Of a stretch of 64,000 nt of DNA, positions 1 through 7,731 are shown one piece after another; positions within the stretch are counted from its first letter, which is position 1, and every line of letters starts with the position of its first letter. The DNA is taken from positions 206,086 through 270,085 of the forward strand of contig NZ_LMSO01000009.1 of the NCBI RefSeq assembly GCF_001428435.1, read 5' to 3'. A model generated the notes under the pieces. The model saw nothing but the letters and a program-made list of their open reading frames with translations, did no database searches and had not been told where the DNA came from. Origin of the DNA: Arthrobacter sp. Soil782 (GTDB lineage: Bacteria; Actinomycetota; Actinomycetes; Actinomycetales; Micrococcaceae). Made by a program: the position numbers and the translations under genes.

Positions 1-836
1 CCCCCGCCACTCAGCGGCTGCTTGATCAACGACGTCGGTGTGGCCACCACCGCGAAACTTCCCGCCGGCCCGCTCTGCTGCAGACGCCCGCCCACAGCAT
101 CCGGAAGGATCACAGCCTCTCCATCAGAAAGGATCAACTGCCCCGACTCGCCGTCAAAGACCACTGGCTGGTCTCCGACCGCAGCGATCTGCGCGTCACC
201 GAAGGATCCCAGCGCCTCCGCCTCAACCACCGTCGGCTCCTCGTAGGTGCCGTCGGGAGTCACCACATAGGTAGAGACCGTCGCAGCGCTCGGATCCGCC
301 ACCAGCACACGGTTATTCGAAGATACGGCCGCAACCACACCCGAGGAACCGGTCACCACCGGCTCGGTTTCCTGGTCACTGAACGCCGCCAGGTTCTGCA
401 CTGTGGTAATCCACACCGCACCACCGGCACGGTCCGTCACCGCCGCCGTCGTACCCCCCATGGCCACCGCTGCTGACCCGGGAAGCTGAACTTCCGTACC
501 TCGGACCACGTTGGCCACGTCAACGGGGCTGATCTTCGACTGATCGGAGTTGATGTTGAAGACCGTGGCCTGGTCCTGGATGATGTCGAAGCTGTCACTG
601 TTCGCTGCGTACCCGCCGTCCAGCAACCGCGACTGGTAGTTAAGGTGACCCACCATGCCGGTGTTCCGGTTGGTCACCCACACACCGCCGTCGTTCAGGT
701 CAACCTCGGCAGTAGCAAAACCGGGATAGAGCAGGGCGCCACTAATCACCCCCATGCTGACGGCAGAGGCAGTGGATACCGATAATGCTCGCTTGTGTTT
801 GGTGCTGAATCGTCGAAGGCGGTTCAGTAGCTTCAC
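1..836 (-). CDS. Large secreted Ig-like/fibronectin-type protein, N-terminal part (cut by window edge)
   Basis: The reading frame is open from a GTG at 836 to the window edge (278 codons), so only the N-terminus is visible. Translation begins VKLLNRLRRFSTKHKRALS, a basic stretch followed by a hydrophobic signal or anchor segment (about residues 18-43, ending GFATA). The mature part starts with VDLNDGGVWVTNRNTGMVG and continues with repeated beta-propeller-like stretches. This N-terminus resembles the giant Ig-like/fibronectin type III proteins of Micrococcaceae that usually precede moxR, DUF58 and transglutaminase genes; that neighbourhood lies outside the window. A weak Shine-Dalgarno (GGGGAA) precedes the GTG. 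The role is probably cell-envelope or surface related, by family only. Confidence 0.75.
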   Translation of the reverse strand, partial: MKLLNRLRRFSTKHKRALSVSTASAVSMGVISGALLYPGFATAEVDLNDGGVWVTNRNTGMVGHLNYQSRLLDGGYAANSDSFDIIQDQATVFNINSDQSKISPVDVANVVRGTEVQLPGSAAVAMGGTTAAVTDRAGGAVWITTVQNLAAFSDQETEPVVTGSSGVVAAVSSNNRVLVADPSAATVSTYVVTPDGTYEEPTVVEAEALGSFGDAQIAAVGDQPVVFDGESGQLILSDGEAVILPDAVGGRLQQSGPAGSFAVVATPTSLIKQPLSGG

Positions 837-862
837 AATGTTCCCCGGGTGAGACGCTGGAC

Positions 863-892
863 GGCCGCTTCCTCGCTCAATAGGAGGCGGCC
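863..892. other. Hairpin between cyclase and secreted-protein genes
   Basis: GGCCGCTTCC (863-872) and GGAGGCGGCC (883-892) form a 10-bp stem with one G-T pair and a 10-nt loop. No U-tract follows on either strand, so it may be a weak terminator or attenuator for the minus-strand genes rather than a classical intrinsic terminator. Confidence 0.4.
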
Positions 893-999
893 GGAATACT
901 TGACCGGTTAAAGTGTTGCATGACTTCGCAAACCGGCCGACCGGCACTCGTGGGTACTTGTGCCCATCGGCGAGGCGTTGTCAGTCGTGAATGGAATCG

Positions 1000-2172
1000 T
1001 CAGTCGAGAACCAGGCCGGTGCCGGTGCCGCGCGCGAGCGTAACGGGGTGAACTTCCCCGAAACCGCGTACGGTCCGCGCTTTGTGGGGCATCAGCACAA
1101 AGCGTTCGTTCTCGCGCAGGGTTGCGGCGGTGGAGGCGTCGATCAACACCGTGCCGGGCTCCGCCAGCGAAGTCAGGCGGGCCGCCAGGTTCACCGTGGG
1201 CCCGTAGATGTCGCCCAGCCTGGACAGGATCCGGCCCCACACCATGGAGACGCGCGCCGAGGGAAGCAGGTCATCCTCGGTGAACGCCTTGGCGAGCGCC
1301 AGCGAAATTTCAGCGCCGGCCTCGGGCGTCTCGGCAATGTAGAGCACTTCATCGCCGATGGTCTTCACCAGGCGCCCGCCGCCGACAGAGATGATCTCCG
1401 CGCTTCGGTTTTCGAACCGCTGCACCAGTTGTGCGAGGGTGCGTTCATTCATCTGCCGGGACAGGCTCGTGTAGGAGACCAGGTCCGCGAACCCGACGGC
1501 GCGGGCCAGCGGCAGCGGTGCGTCGTCCTCGGCTCCTTCAGGCCCTCCCGCGCTAGAGGCGAGCCCCGACTCGGAGCGGACGGCGAGCCGTTGGACCGCT
1601 GCGTTCATCTGGCGGCGCCATGCGTAGACCAGCGTCTTTTCGAGCGGCTCAAGCAGGTGCGGAAGCTCGGCAACGAGGTTCCGGCGGGCAGCGGAGTCGG
1701 AGATTCCACGCTGAACCACCATCTCCTCGACAAGCGCCTCGATCTGCCACACCACCATGCGATCCGTCATCTGCCCGATGGCACGGGTGATGGAAATTGC
1801 CGCCGATTCCGTCAGCTGCTCCTTGCGCACCAGTTCGATGATGGTGGTCAGGGCTTCCATGTCCTTTTCGGTGAACGCGACGTCGTCGTCCCCGATGTTA
1901 GGAAAGCCCATTGCGCGCCAGAGCTTCCGCGCGGACAGCAGGGACACCCCGGCGCCTGTTGCCACATCCCTGCGGCGCAGTGTTCGTTCAGCGCCGAGCA
2001 GTTCAACCTCGAGGCGCCGGATGGCGTCGCGGTCCAGCTTCTCCGGCGGCGGAGGCAGATCTGCCCGATTGAACGCCGGCATGGAAAGCGTCAGTGGGTT
2101 GTCGGGGTCATCGGCAAAGGAGCCGGTGCCGCCGGCTTCAGTTCCATCCGTGCCGCTGTTGGCGCTCATCAC
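1000..2172 (-). CDS. Class III adenylate cyclase with N-terminal regulatory domain
   Basis: Makes cAMP from ATP in the cytoplasm. The C-terminal class III cyclase domain (about residues 222-380) has every key residue: metal-binding D230 (VGFADLVSY) and D274 (KTIGDEVLY), adenine-specifying K270 and D321 (GDIYG), and transition-state N328 and R332 (VNLAARL). The N-terminal about 190 residues are helical and resemble the autoinhibitory regulatory domain of Rv1264-type cyclases, which responds to pH in that protein; pH sensing here is inference. No membrane segment is seen. The ATG at 2172 has a good AGGAG 7 nt upstream and overlaps the PH-domain gene by 35 bp, so birA, the PH protein and the cyclase look like one minus-strand operon. 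Confidence 0.9.
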   Translation of the reverse strand: MMSANSGTDGTEAGGTGSFADDPDNPLTLSMPAFNRADLPPPPEKLDRDAIRRLEVELLGAERTLRRRDVATGAGVSLLSARKLWRAMGFPNIGDDDVAFTEKDMEALTTIIELVRKEQLTESAAISITRAIGQMTDRMVVWQIEALVEEMVVQRGISDSAARRNLVAELPHLLEPLEKTLVYAWRRQMNAAVQRLAVRSESGLASSAGGPEGAEDDAPLPLARAVGFADLVSYTSLSRQMNERTLAQLVQRFENRSAEIISVGGGRLVKTIGDEVLYIAETPEAGAEISLALAKAFTEDDLLPSARVSMVWGRILSRLGDIYGPTVNLAARLTSLAEPGTVLIDASTAATLRENERFVLMPHKARTVRGFGEVHPVTLARGTGTGLVLD

Positions 2173-2746
2173 CGCTCCTGTTCCATGCTTCGTCTTCTAC
2201 CCCGTCCACCGGCTCAGCTTCCATATCTACACCATCGAACATAGCGGTCAGCGGTAGGTCGCTGATCGCAGCCACCATGTACTCCTTGAACGTATGCACC
2301 TGCGGAACCTCGCGGAAGGAGAGGATCCGGTCTCGGCCCAGATCAACAAAAAACGTGCCTCCACCGGTTAGCCGCTCCACGAGGGTCTGCTCGATGATGA
2401 TCTGGAAGATTCCCGTCAGCCGAACCTCCCGCTCACTGCGCCTGGCGATACCAGCCCGCCGGATCAGGCGCCGGCTGGTCAGGATATACCGGGTGCCGGC
2501 CCAGCGCAGCAGCGGCCGGAGGAAGACGCGGACCAGGAAAAGCAGCATAAGGATCAGGAATACGGTGACAATCGCCGGGCCCCATTGCTCCCACCCGAGC
2601 GGTAGCTGTGACCGGCTGAACCAGCCAAGCCCATAGCCGGCACCGGCCAGAATCAGCAACGCTACGCAGAACGGAGCCAGGAGCCGTCGCGGATGCGGCC
2701 GGGTACGCACCACCACGTGCTCCCCCGGCTCGAGTCTTATCCGCAT
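2138..2746 (-). CDS. PH-domain (bPH) membrane protein
   Basis: A 202-residue protein with two hydrophobic segments (about residues 23-43 and 57-77), then a bacterial PH-like domain (about 85-170) containing RYILTSRRLIRR and a glycine-rich turn near residue 125 (LTGGGTFF). Such proteins sit in the membrane with a cytoplasmic PH fold of unknown ligand. It lies 38 bp after birA and its 3' end overlaps the cyclase start, so it is probably co-transcribed with both. The C-terminal about 30 residues after DMEAEP are acidic and low in hydrophobics. The specific role is unknown. Confidence 0.85.
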   Translation of the reverse strand: MRIRLEPGEHVVVRTRPHPRRLLAPFCVALLILAGAGYGLGWFSRSQLPLGWEQWGPAIVTVFLILMLLFLVRVFLRPLLRWAGTRYILTSRRLIRRAGIARRSEREVRLTGIFQIIIEQTLVERLTGGGTFFVDLGRDRILSFREVPQVHTFKEYMVAAISDLPLTAMFDGVDMEAEPVDGVEDEAWNRSGDERQQRHGWN

Positions 2747-2784
2747 GATCGTGCATCCGGTGCGTGCCGCATTGGTCGAGCTCC

Positions 2785-3669
2785 TTACAGCGTCAGCGGC
2801 CGCAGGTGCACGACATCGCCCGCCGAGACCGTATGCCTCTCGCCATCCTCATCACGCACCACCAGTGCACCGTGGGAATCGAGGTTCATGGCGCGCCCGG
2901 TGATGACGGTTCCGTTGGGCAGGTCCGCCTGGACATCCTGGTCGAGAGTCACCATTCGTTCACTGACCCGCGCGAGCAGCGAGGCGCCGCTCTTCCAGGG
3001 GCGGGTTGCATCGCCGTCGACCGCGGTAAATTCACCGTAGTGCGCCGACAGGCGGCGCAGGTAGGCCTTCAGGAGGATGTTCCGGTCCGTTGTGGCGGCG
3101 TATTCAAGCAGCAGGCTGGTGGCGGTGGGAACCGGCAGCTCCTGGTCAGTGAGGCTGACGTTCACACCCGCACCGACGACGACGGCGGGCGGCTCGGCGT
3201 TGGCGCCCGGCACGAGCTGGGCGAGGACACCGGCCAGCTTGCGACCGTCAACGTGGACGTCATTGGGCCACTTGAGTTGGGGAGAGATCTCCGTGCGTTC
3301 CTCGATGCTTTCCGACAGTGCGAGCGCCGCCAGCAGCGACATCCACGCGTAACTCTGCGTTGGCAGGGGCCTGCCCTCCGGGTTCCGGGGACGCAGCAGA
3401 ACGCTGACGAACAGCGAGGAGCGCTCCGGCGCCGTCCAGATCCTGTCCAGCCGGCCGCGGCCGGCCGTCTGCTCCTCGGTGGTGAGCACGCTGAGATCCG
3501 GCCAGTTCCCGGGATCCTCGACGCAGTGCTCCGCAAGGTCGGTGTTGGTTGAGCCGGTTGCCTCCACCAGGTCCAGCCTGCCGTAGGGGCCGTGCGGGTG
3601 GCACAGCGCCTCGCGCAGGCCGTTCTCGTCCAGGCCCGGACGTTCAAGGTTGGAGTAGCGGGATGTCAT
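2785..3669 (-). CDS. birA: Biotin--[acetyl-CoA-carboxylase] ligase
   Basis: Activates biotin to biotinyl-AMP and transfers it to the carrier lysine of acyl-CoA carboxylase; a target lies in this window (K569 of the alpha subunit at 13261-15072). Family motifs are clear: EATGSTNTD near residue 37, TAGRGRLDRIW near 68 (adenylate loop GRGR), LKWPNDV near 133, GRKLAGVLAQ near 142 and GAGVNVS near 167. At 294 residues it matches monofunctional (group I) ligases and has no N-terminal DNA-binding helix-turn-helix, so it is not expected to be a repressor. It heads the birA-PH-cyclase cluster. Confidence 0.95.
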   Translation of the reverse strand: MTSRYSNLERPGLDENGLREALCHPHGPYGRLDLVEATGSTNTDLAEHCVEDPGNWPDLSVLTTEEQTAGRGRLDRIWTAPERSSLFVSVLLRPRNPEGRPLPTQSYAWMSLLAALALSESIEERTEISPQLKWPNDVHVDGRKLAGVLAQLVPGANAEPPAVVVGAGVNVSLTDQELPVPTATSLLLEYAATTDRNILLKAYLRRLSAHYGEFTAVDGDATRPWKSGASLLARVSERMVTLDQDVQADLPNGTVITGRAMNLDSHGALVVRDEDGERHTVSAGDVVHLRPLTL

Positions 3670-3760
3670 GCTCCCAGCCTACTGGGCGAGGTCCCGAGCC
3701 GAGCGCCGGCGGCCGCACCGCATGCACGGCGATAGCGTTTGCGCCATCCGGCAGCGTTCC

Positions 3761-3796
3761 TGCCATTGGATAGCGGTATACCTCTATCCAATGGCA
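3761..3796. promoter_or_regulatory. 36-bp near-perfect dyad upstream of birA
   Basis: Arms TGCCATTGGATAG (3761-3773) and CTATCCAATGGCA (3784-3796) are perfectly complementary over 13 bp. The 10-nt centre contains GGTATACC, itself a palindrome, so the whole 36 bp is symmetric except for one mismatched pair. It lies between the SDR stop (3877) and the birA start (3669), both minus strand. There is no U-tract, which favours a protein-binding operator over an intrinsic terminator. No regulator is adjacent. Confidence 0.6.
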
Positions 3797-3830
3797 AGAA
3801 TGCTATCCGGGAGCCGGCGGGTCAGAGCGC

Positions 3831-3880
3831 AGCCAACGGGTCATGCGGAGCCAACGGGTCATGCGGAGCCAACGGGTCAG
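3831..3880. repeat. 18-bp tandem repeat at the end of the SDR gene
   Basis: AGCCAACGGGTCATGCGG occurs at 3831-3848 and 3849-3866, followed by a 14-bp partial copy at 3867-3880. The SDR stop codon (complement of 3877-3879) lies in the partial copy, so the array extends into the 3' untranslated region only. It may reflect replication slippage. Confidence 0.85.
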
Positions 3881-4737
3881 AGGAAGATGTCAGGCACCAG
3901 TCGATCCTCGGCAGCGCCGAGGCTGTAGCGGCTGAAGTCGATGACGCCTTCCGAGCGCAGAACCTCCTCGTCGGTGAAGAAGTTCCCGGTGCACTCGCGC
4001 GCCGGCCGGACCAGCACGGCATGCGCGGCGTCAGCCACGATGTCCGGTGTCCGGGCCGCCTTGACCAGCTCGCTGCCGCCGGGCATGTTGCGGATCGCCG
4101 CGGTATCGATCAACGTGCGCGGCCACAGCGAATTGACGCCGATTCCCTCGCCGCGAAGCTCCTCGGCTAGCCCGAGCGTTGTCAGGCTCATGCCGTACTT
4201 GGCCATGGTGTAGGCAAGGTGCTTCCCTGCCCAGACCGGATCCAGGTTCAGCGGCGGAGAGAGCGTCAGGATGTGGGCGTTCGCTGACTGGGTCAGCGCC
4301 GGCAGTGCGAATTTGCTCAGCATGAATGTGCCGCGCACGTTGATGTCCGCCATCAGGTCGTAGCGCTTCATGGACACGTCGGGGGTTTTCGAGAGGTCGA
4401 TCGCCGACGCATTGTTGATGACGACGTCGATACCCCCGAATTCGGCGACCGTCGCCTCCACTGCCGAGGCGACGTCGTCATCGTTTCTTACATCCCCCAC
4501 GAGGGCCAGTGCTCCGCCGCCGGCCGCGCGGATCTCTTCCGCGGCGGTATGGACGGTGCCTTCGAGGCTGGGGTGCGGCTCGCCCGTTTTGGCGAGGATG
4601 GCGACGTTGGCGCCGTCGCGCGCCGCACGGAGAGCGATCGCCAGGCCGATGCCCCTGCTGCCGCCGGACATGAGGATGGTGCGCCCTGACAGGGTGCCGG
4701 AATCAGGAGCGCCGTTGCGAGTCATAGGGGACACCAT
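3877..4737 (-). CDS. SDR-family oxidoreductase (HSDL2-like)
   Basis: A short-chain dehydrogenase/reductase of 286 residues. It shows the Rossmann cofactor motif SGGSRGIG (about residues 24-31), NNAS near 108, a catalytic region with YTMAK near 176, and the downstream NSLWPRTLIDT loop. The pattern with LAKTGEPHPSLEGT after the first beta strand resembles hydroxysteroid dehydrogenase-like protein 2, an NADP-linked SDR of uncertain substrate. The start could be 4737 or the in-frame ATG at 4725; neither has a strong Shine-Dalgarno. It is transcribed divergently from the carboxylase beta subunit, and the shared 220-bp gap holds two dyads, so a lipid-metabolism role is possible but inferred. Confidence 0.88.
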   Translation of the reverse strand: MVSPMTRNGAPDSGTLSGRTILMSGGSRGIGLAIALRAARDGANVAILAKTGEPHPSLEGTVHTAAEEIRAAGGGALALVGDVRNDDDVASAVEATVAEFGGIDVVINNASAIDLSKTPDVSMKRYDLMADINVRGTFMLSKFALPALTQSANAHILTLSPPLNLDPVWAGKHLAYTMAKYGMSLTTLGLAEELRGEGIGVNSLWPRTLIDTAAIRNMPGGSELVKAARTPDIVADAAHAVLVRPARECTGNFFTDEEVLRSEGVIDFSRYSLGAAEDRLVPDIFL

Positions 4738-4766
4738 AGCGCCGGAACAGGGTTGAAAACCTAATT

Positions 4767-4782
4767 GTTACTCGCGGGTAAC
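4767..4782. promoter_or_regulatory. 16-bp palindrome GTTAC-N6-GTAAC in the SDR/carboxylase gap
   Basis: GTTACTCGCGGGTAAC is symmetric except for one base pair flanking the central CGCG. Its size and form fit a TetR-family operator. It sits just upstream of the SDR start and about 190 bp upstream of the carboxylase start. The cognate regulator is not in the neighbourhood. Confidence 0.5.
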
Positions 4783-4815
4783 TTCCGCGGCCAGGCTAAC
4801 TCTTTCGGAGAGTTG

Positions 4816-4832
4816 TTGTAGATGTCCTACAG
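4816..4832. promoter_or_regulatory. TTGTAG-N5-CTACA dyad upstream of the carboxylase beta gene
   Basis: TTGTAG (4816-4821), ATGTC, CTACAG (4827-4832). The same dyad with the same 5-nt spacer occurs at 13148-13166 ahead of the alpha-subunit gene. A TAGACT element resembling a -10 lies at 4855-4860, so the dyad would sit close to the -35 region. This is a candidate shared operator for the separately encoded carboxylase subunits. Confidence 0.5.
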
Positions 4833-4957
4833 CCAACCCCACCCATCTGCTCACTAGACTGGGCTGGAAGCCCGGATCTTTGGAGGAAACCTACTTAAGG
4901 CGACCTTCGCGGACCGGCTGCCGCCAGCCACCCAGGACATCAATCGGAAGAGACTCG

Positions 4958-6601
4958 ATGCATCCCGAAACGCTTCCCCTAGATCAGGACACCAGCACCG
5001 CAGCGGACGGCGCCGCCGCCGGCCCCGATCTGCAGACCACCGCAGGGAAGCTCGCCGACTTCCGCGAGCGCCAGGAACGCGCCCTGGCCCCTTCCGGCCC
5101 GGAGGCGATCGAGAAGCAGCATGCCCGGGGCAAGGGCACGGCACGCGAGCGCATCGACCTGCTCGTGGACCCGGGTTCCTTCGTGGAGTTCGATGCCCTC
5201 GCCGTCCACCGGTCCACGGCTTTCGGGATGGAAAAGAAAAAGCCCGTCGGCGACGGCGTGGTATCCGGCTACGCCACCGTGGACGGCCGGCAGATCGCGA
5301 TCTACAGCCAGGACTTCACGGTCTACGGCGGATCACTCAGCCAGGTCAACGGCGAGAAAATCGTCAAGGTTCAGGAATTCGCGCTCCGTAACGGCTGCCC
5401 GCTGGTGGGGATCAACGACGGCGGCGGCGCACGCATCCAGGAGGGCGTCGCATCGCTCGCGATGTTCGCTGACATCTTCCGCAACAACGTGCATGCCTCC
5501 GGCGTGGTCCCGCAGATTTCGCTCATCATGGGCCCGTGTGCCGGCGGCGCGGCGTACTCCCCCGCGCTGACCGACTTCGTAGTCATGGTGGACAAGAGCT
5601 CGCACATGTTCATCACCGGCCCGGACGTCATCAAGACCGTCACCGGCGAGGACGTGGACATGGAAACCCTGGGAGGCGCACGCCAGCACAACTCCACCAC
5701 GGGAACCTCCGCCTACCTGGCCACCGATGAGCAGGACGCCATCGACTTTGTCCGGGAGCTGCTCGACTTCCTGCCCTCCAACAACCTCGCCGAAGCACCG
5801 CTGACCGAGTTCACCGAGGACCTCGAAATCAATGAGGCTGACACTCAGCTGGACACGCTCATCCCCGACTCCGCCAACCAGCCGTACGACATGCACACCG
5901 TGATCTCAACGATCGTGGATGACGGCCATTTCCTGGAGATGCAGTCTCTCTATGCGCCGAACGTGGTGATCGGCTACGCCCGCGTGGAGGGCCACACCAT
6001 CGGAATTGTCGCCAACCAGCCGATGCAGTTCGCGGGCACCCTGGACATCGCTGCCTCTGAGAAGGCCGCACGGTTTGTCCGACACTGCGACGCGTTCAAC
6101 ATCCCCATCCTCACCCTGGTGGACGTCCCGGGCTTCCTGCCGGGCAAGGACCAGGAATTCAACGGGATCATCCGGCGCGGCGCCAAGCTCCTGTACGCCT
6201 ACGCGGAGGCCACGGTTCCGAAGCTGACCGTCATCACGCGCAAGGCCTACGGCGGCGCCTACATTGTCATGGGCTCCAAGAAGCTTGGCGCGGACCTCAA
6301 CCTCGCCTGGCCCACAGCGCAGATCGGTGTCATGGGGGCACAGGGCGCGGTGAACATCCTGTACCGCAGCCACCTGAAATCAGTATCCGACGCCGGCGGC
6401 AACGTTGAAGCCGCCCGCACCGAGGTGATCAATCAGTATGAAGAGGAACTGCTGAATCCGTACCAGGCCGCGCAGTTAGGCTACGTGGACGCGGTGATTG
6501 CGCCGTCGGACACCCGAATCCAGGTTGTGCGCGGCCTGCGCGCGCTGCGCGACAAGCGCGCGTCGCTCCCCGCCAAGAAGCACGGGAACATCCCGCTGTG
6601 A
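4958..6601 (+). CDS. Acyl-CoA (acetyl/propionyl-CoA) carboxylase beta subunit
   Basis: Carboxyltransferase subunit that moves the carboxyl group from biotin to acetyl- or propionyl-CoA. The ATG at 4958 (GGAAGAG upstream) gives 547 residues, normal for the AccD/PccB family. Signatures include [30 protein letters not shown], the oxyanion region [16 protein letters not shown] (about residue 190), [15 protein letters not shown], and the second-site region [20 protein letters not shown] (about 420). Its stop overlaps the GTG of the epsilon subunit, so the two are translationally coupled. The biotinylated alpha subunit is 7 kb away. Acetyl versus propionyl preference cannot be read with certainty from sequence. 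Confidence 0.95.
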   Translation: MHPETLPLDQDTSTAADGAAAGPDLQTTAGKLADFRERQERALAPSGPEAIEKQHARGKGTARERIDLLVDPGSFVEFDALAVHRSTAFGMEKKKPVGDGVVSGYATVDGRQIAIYSQDFTVYGGSLSQVNGEKIVKVQEFALRNGCPLVGINDGGGARIQEGVASLAMFADIFRNNVHASGVVPQISLIMGPCAGGAAYSPALTDFVVMVDKSSHMFITGPDVIKTVTGEDVDMETLGGARQHNSTTGTSAYLATDEQDAIDFVRELLDFLPSNNLAEAPLTEFTEDLEINEADTQLDTLIPDSANQPYDMHTVISTIVDDGHFLEMQSLYAPNVVIGYARVEGHTIGIVANQPMQFAGTLDIAASEKAARFVRHCDAFNIPILTLVDVPGFLPGKDQEFNGIIRRGAKLLYAYAEATVPKLTVITRKAYGGAYIVMGSKKLGADLNLAWPTAQIGVMGAQGAVNILYRSHLKSVSDAGGNVEAARTEVINQYEEELLNPYQAAQLGYVDAVIAPSDTRIQVVRGLRALRDKRASLPAKKHGNIPL

Positions 6602-6828
6602 GCGCGGACCTCCTGCCCACAGAAGAAGCCGCGCCGCTGTTTCAGGTGGTGGCAGGGAACCCTACGCCGGAGGAGCTGGCGGCTCTCGCCGTCGTCGTGC
6701 TGGGACTGCAGGCGATCGACGACGGCGCGCGCACACACGCGCCGCACCGCACCTGGATCCGGCGTGACCAGTTACGCCTTGGCCCGCGGCCGGGGCCGGG
6801 GTCCTGGCGGCGCAGCGCGCTGCGGTAA
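6598..6828 (+). CDS. Acyl-CoA carboxylase epsilon subunit
   Basis: A 76-residue protein with the actinobacterial epsilon-subunit core [18 protein letters not shown] near residue 13, a short hydrophobic helix (VVVLGL), and a basic C-terminus with W52 (HRTWIRR) and W70 (GSWRRSAL). In Streptomyces and mycobacteria such small subunits strengthen alpha-beta carboxylase complexes. The GTG start overlaps the beta-subunit stop by 4 bp (GTGA). The 3' end contains a run of RGPG-type residues and strong GC bias. Confidence 0.85.
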   Translation: MSADLLPTEEAAPLFQVVAGNPTPEELAALAVVVLGLQAIDDGARTHAPHRTWIRRDQLRLGPRPGPGSWRRSALR

Positions 6829-6872
6829 CGTACCGGCCGCAACACACGAGGTCCTTCCACTTTCGGCGGCAA

Positions 6873-6886
6873 CCACCCTAGGGTGG
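6873..6886. promoter_or_regulatory. 14-bp perfect palindrome upstream of the PNPOx-like gene
   Basis: CCACCCTAGGGTGG is a perfect palindrome in the 112-bp gap between the epsilon subunit and the PNPOx-like gene. It could be an operator; the gap also holds the strong Shine-Dalgarno at 6930-6936. No regulator is recognised nearby. Confidence 0.4.
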
Positions 6887-6940
6887 GGGTACCAGACCCA
6901 GCACGGCAGGTGCGGAATTGTCTTTAGCGGGAGGAAACTG

Positions 6941-7384
6941 ATGGACCCCAGGGAAGACGAGTGGCGAGGACAGCCCGGCACGCTCCATATGTCCGAAGAT
7001 CTTTCGGACACCAGGTGCTGGGCGCTGCTGAGCACGCACCAGACGGGCCGGATCGGCTTCCTGCGGGACGGCGCCGTGCAGATTTACCCGGTCAACTACC
7101 TGGTGCACGACGGCGCAATTTACTTCCGCACCCGGGATGACGGGGACATCGGCAGTCTGCTCCCCCTCAACGGTTGCGCTTTCCAGGTGGACGAGGTCCG
7201 TTCCGAAGCAATGGCCGGCTGGTCCGTGCTGGTTAATGGAACCGCCGACGCCGTCCGCGACGACGCGCTGCTGACCGAACTCTGGGGACGCTCCGCGGAG
7301 GAACCATGGGCGGGCGGATCACGGACAACGTTCGTCGGAATTCAGCCCACACAGATCAGCGGCCGCAGTGTCCAGGCAGTCTGA
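6941..7384 (+). CDS. Pyridoxamine 5'-phosphate oxidase-like (FMN split-barrel) protein
   Basis: The ATG at 6941 has an excellent Shine-Dalgarno (GGGAGGAAACTG) and gives 147 residues; upstream in-frame starts have none. The segment STHQTGRIGFLRDG followed by VQIYPVNYLVHDGAIYFRT is typical of the Pyridox_ox_2 family, where flavin or F420 binds a split beta barrel. GWSVLVNGTADAV near residue 90 is a second family block. True PNP oxidase activity is unlikely; such proteins are often general flavin or F420 reductases or heme-related. The cupin gene follows immediately and is probably co-transcribed. Confidence 0.85.
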   Translation: MDPREDEWRGQPGTLHMSEDLSDTRCWALLSTHQTGRIGFLRDGAVQIYPVNYLVHDGAIYFRTRDDGDIGSLLPLNGCAFQVDEVRSEAMAGWSVLVNGTADAVRDDALLTELWGRSAEEPWAGGSRTTFVGIQPTQISGRSVQAV

Positions 7385-7397
7385 GGCGGAGGAGCCC

Positions 7398-7730
7398 GTG
7401 CAGAAATCGTCACTGACCGCCCTGATGCGGCATCAGCTCGAGCTCGCCCGCAACGCTTCGAGCGGGCGCAGTGCCCGGACAGTATTCGGCGGGCACGAGC
7501 AGACCCTGCGCCAGACCATGATCGCCCTCGCTGCGGGCTCGCACCTGGCTGAACATGAGAATCCCGGTGAGGCCACGGTTCAGGTGCTCCAAGGCCGGGT
7601 AACCCTCCGTGCAGGGGATGTGTCCTGGGAAGGGTCTCCCGGGGACCTGCTGATTGTCCCGCAGGCCCGGCACTCGCTGGAGGCGATCGAAGAGTCGGTT
7701 GTTCTCCTGACGGTAGCGAAGCTGTCCTGA
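7398..7730 (+). CDS. Small cupin-domain protein
   Basis: GTG at 7398 is preceded by GGCGGAGGAG and yields 110 residues; the longer in-frame GTG at 7368 would overlap the upstream gene by 17 bp. The cupin core is visible: LAEHENPGEATVQVLQGRV (motif 1 with H and E but otherwise non-canonical), then GDLLIVPQARHSLEA (motif 2, PxxxxH). Single-domain cupins of this size bind a metal or small ligand; the ligand here is unknown. It lies 13 nt after the PNPOx-like stop and is convergent with the serpin gene. Confidence 0.8.
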   Translation: MQKSSLTALMRHQLELARNASSGRSARTVFGGHEQTLRQTMIALAAGSHLAEHENPGEATVQVLQGRVTLRAGDVSWEGSPGDLLIVPQARHSLEAIEESVVLLTVAKLS

Positions 7731-7731
7731 C

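Noticed and set aside
991-2244. 417-codon frame on the plus strand opposite the cyclase
   Set aside because: The cyclase has all catalytic residues; the opposite frame has no domain features.
3831-3880. Short tandem array considered as CRISPR
   Set aside because: Direct 18-bp tandem units without spacers, and no cas genes in the window.
4880-4957. Extended N-terminus of the carboxylase beta subunit
   Set aside because: A TTG start without family similarity; the ATG at 4958 has a Shine-Dalgarno and the expected length.
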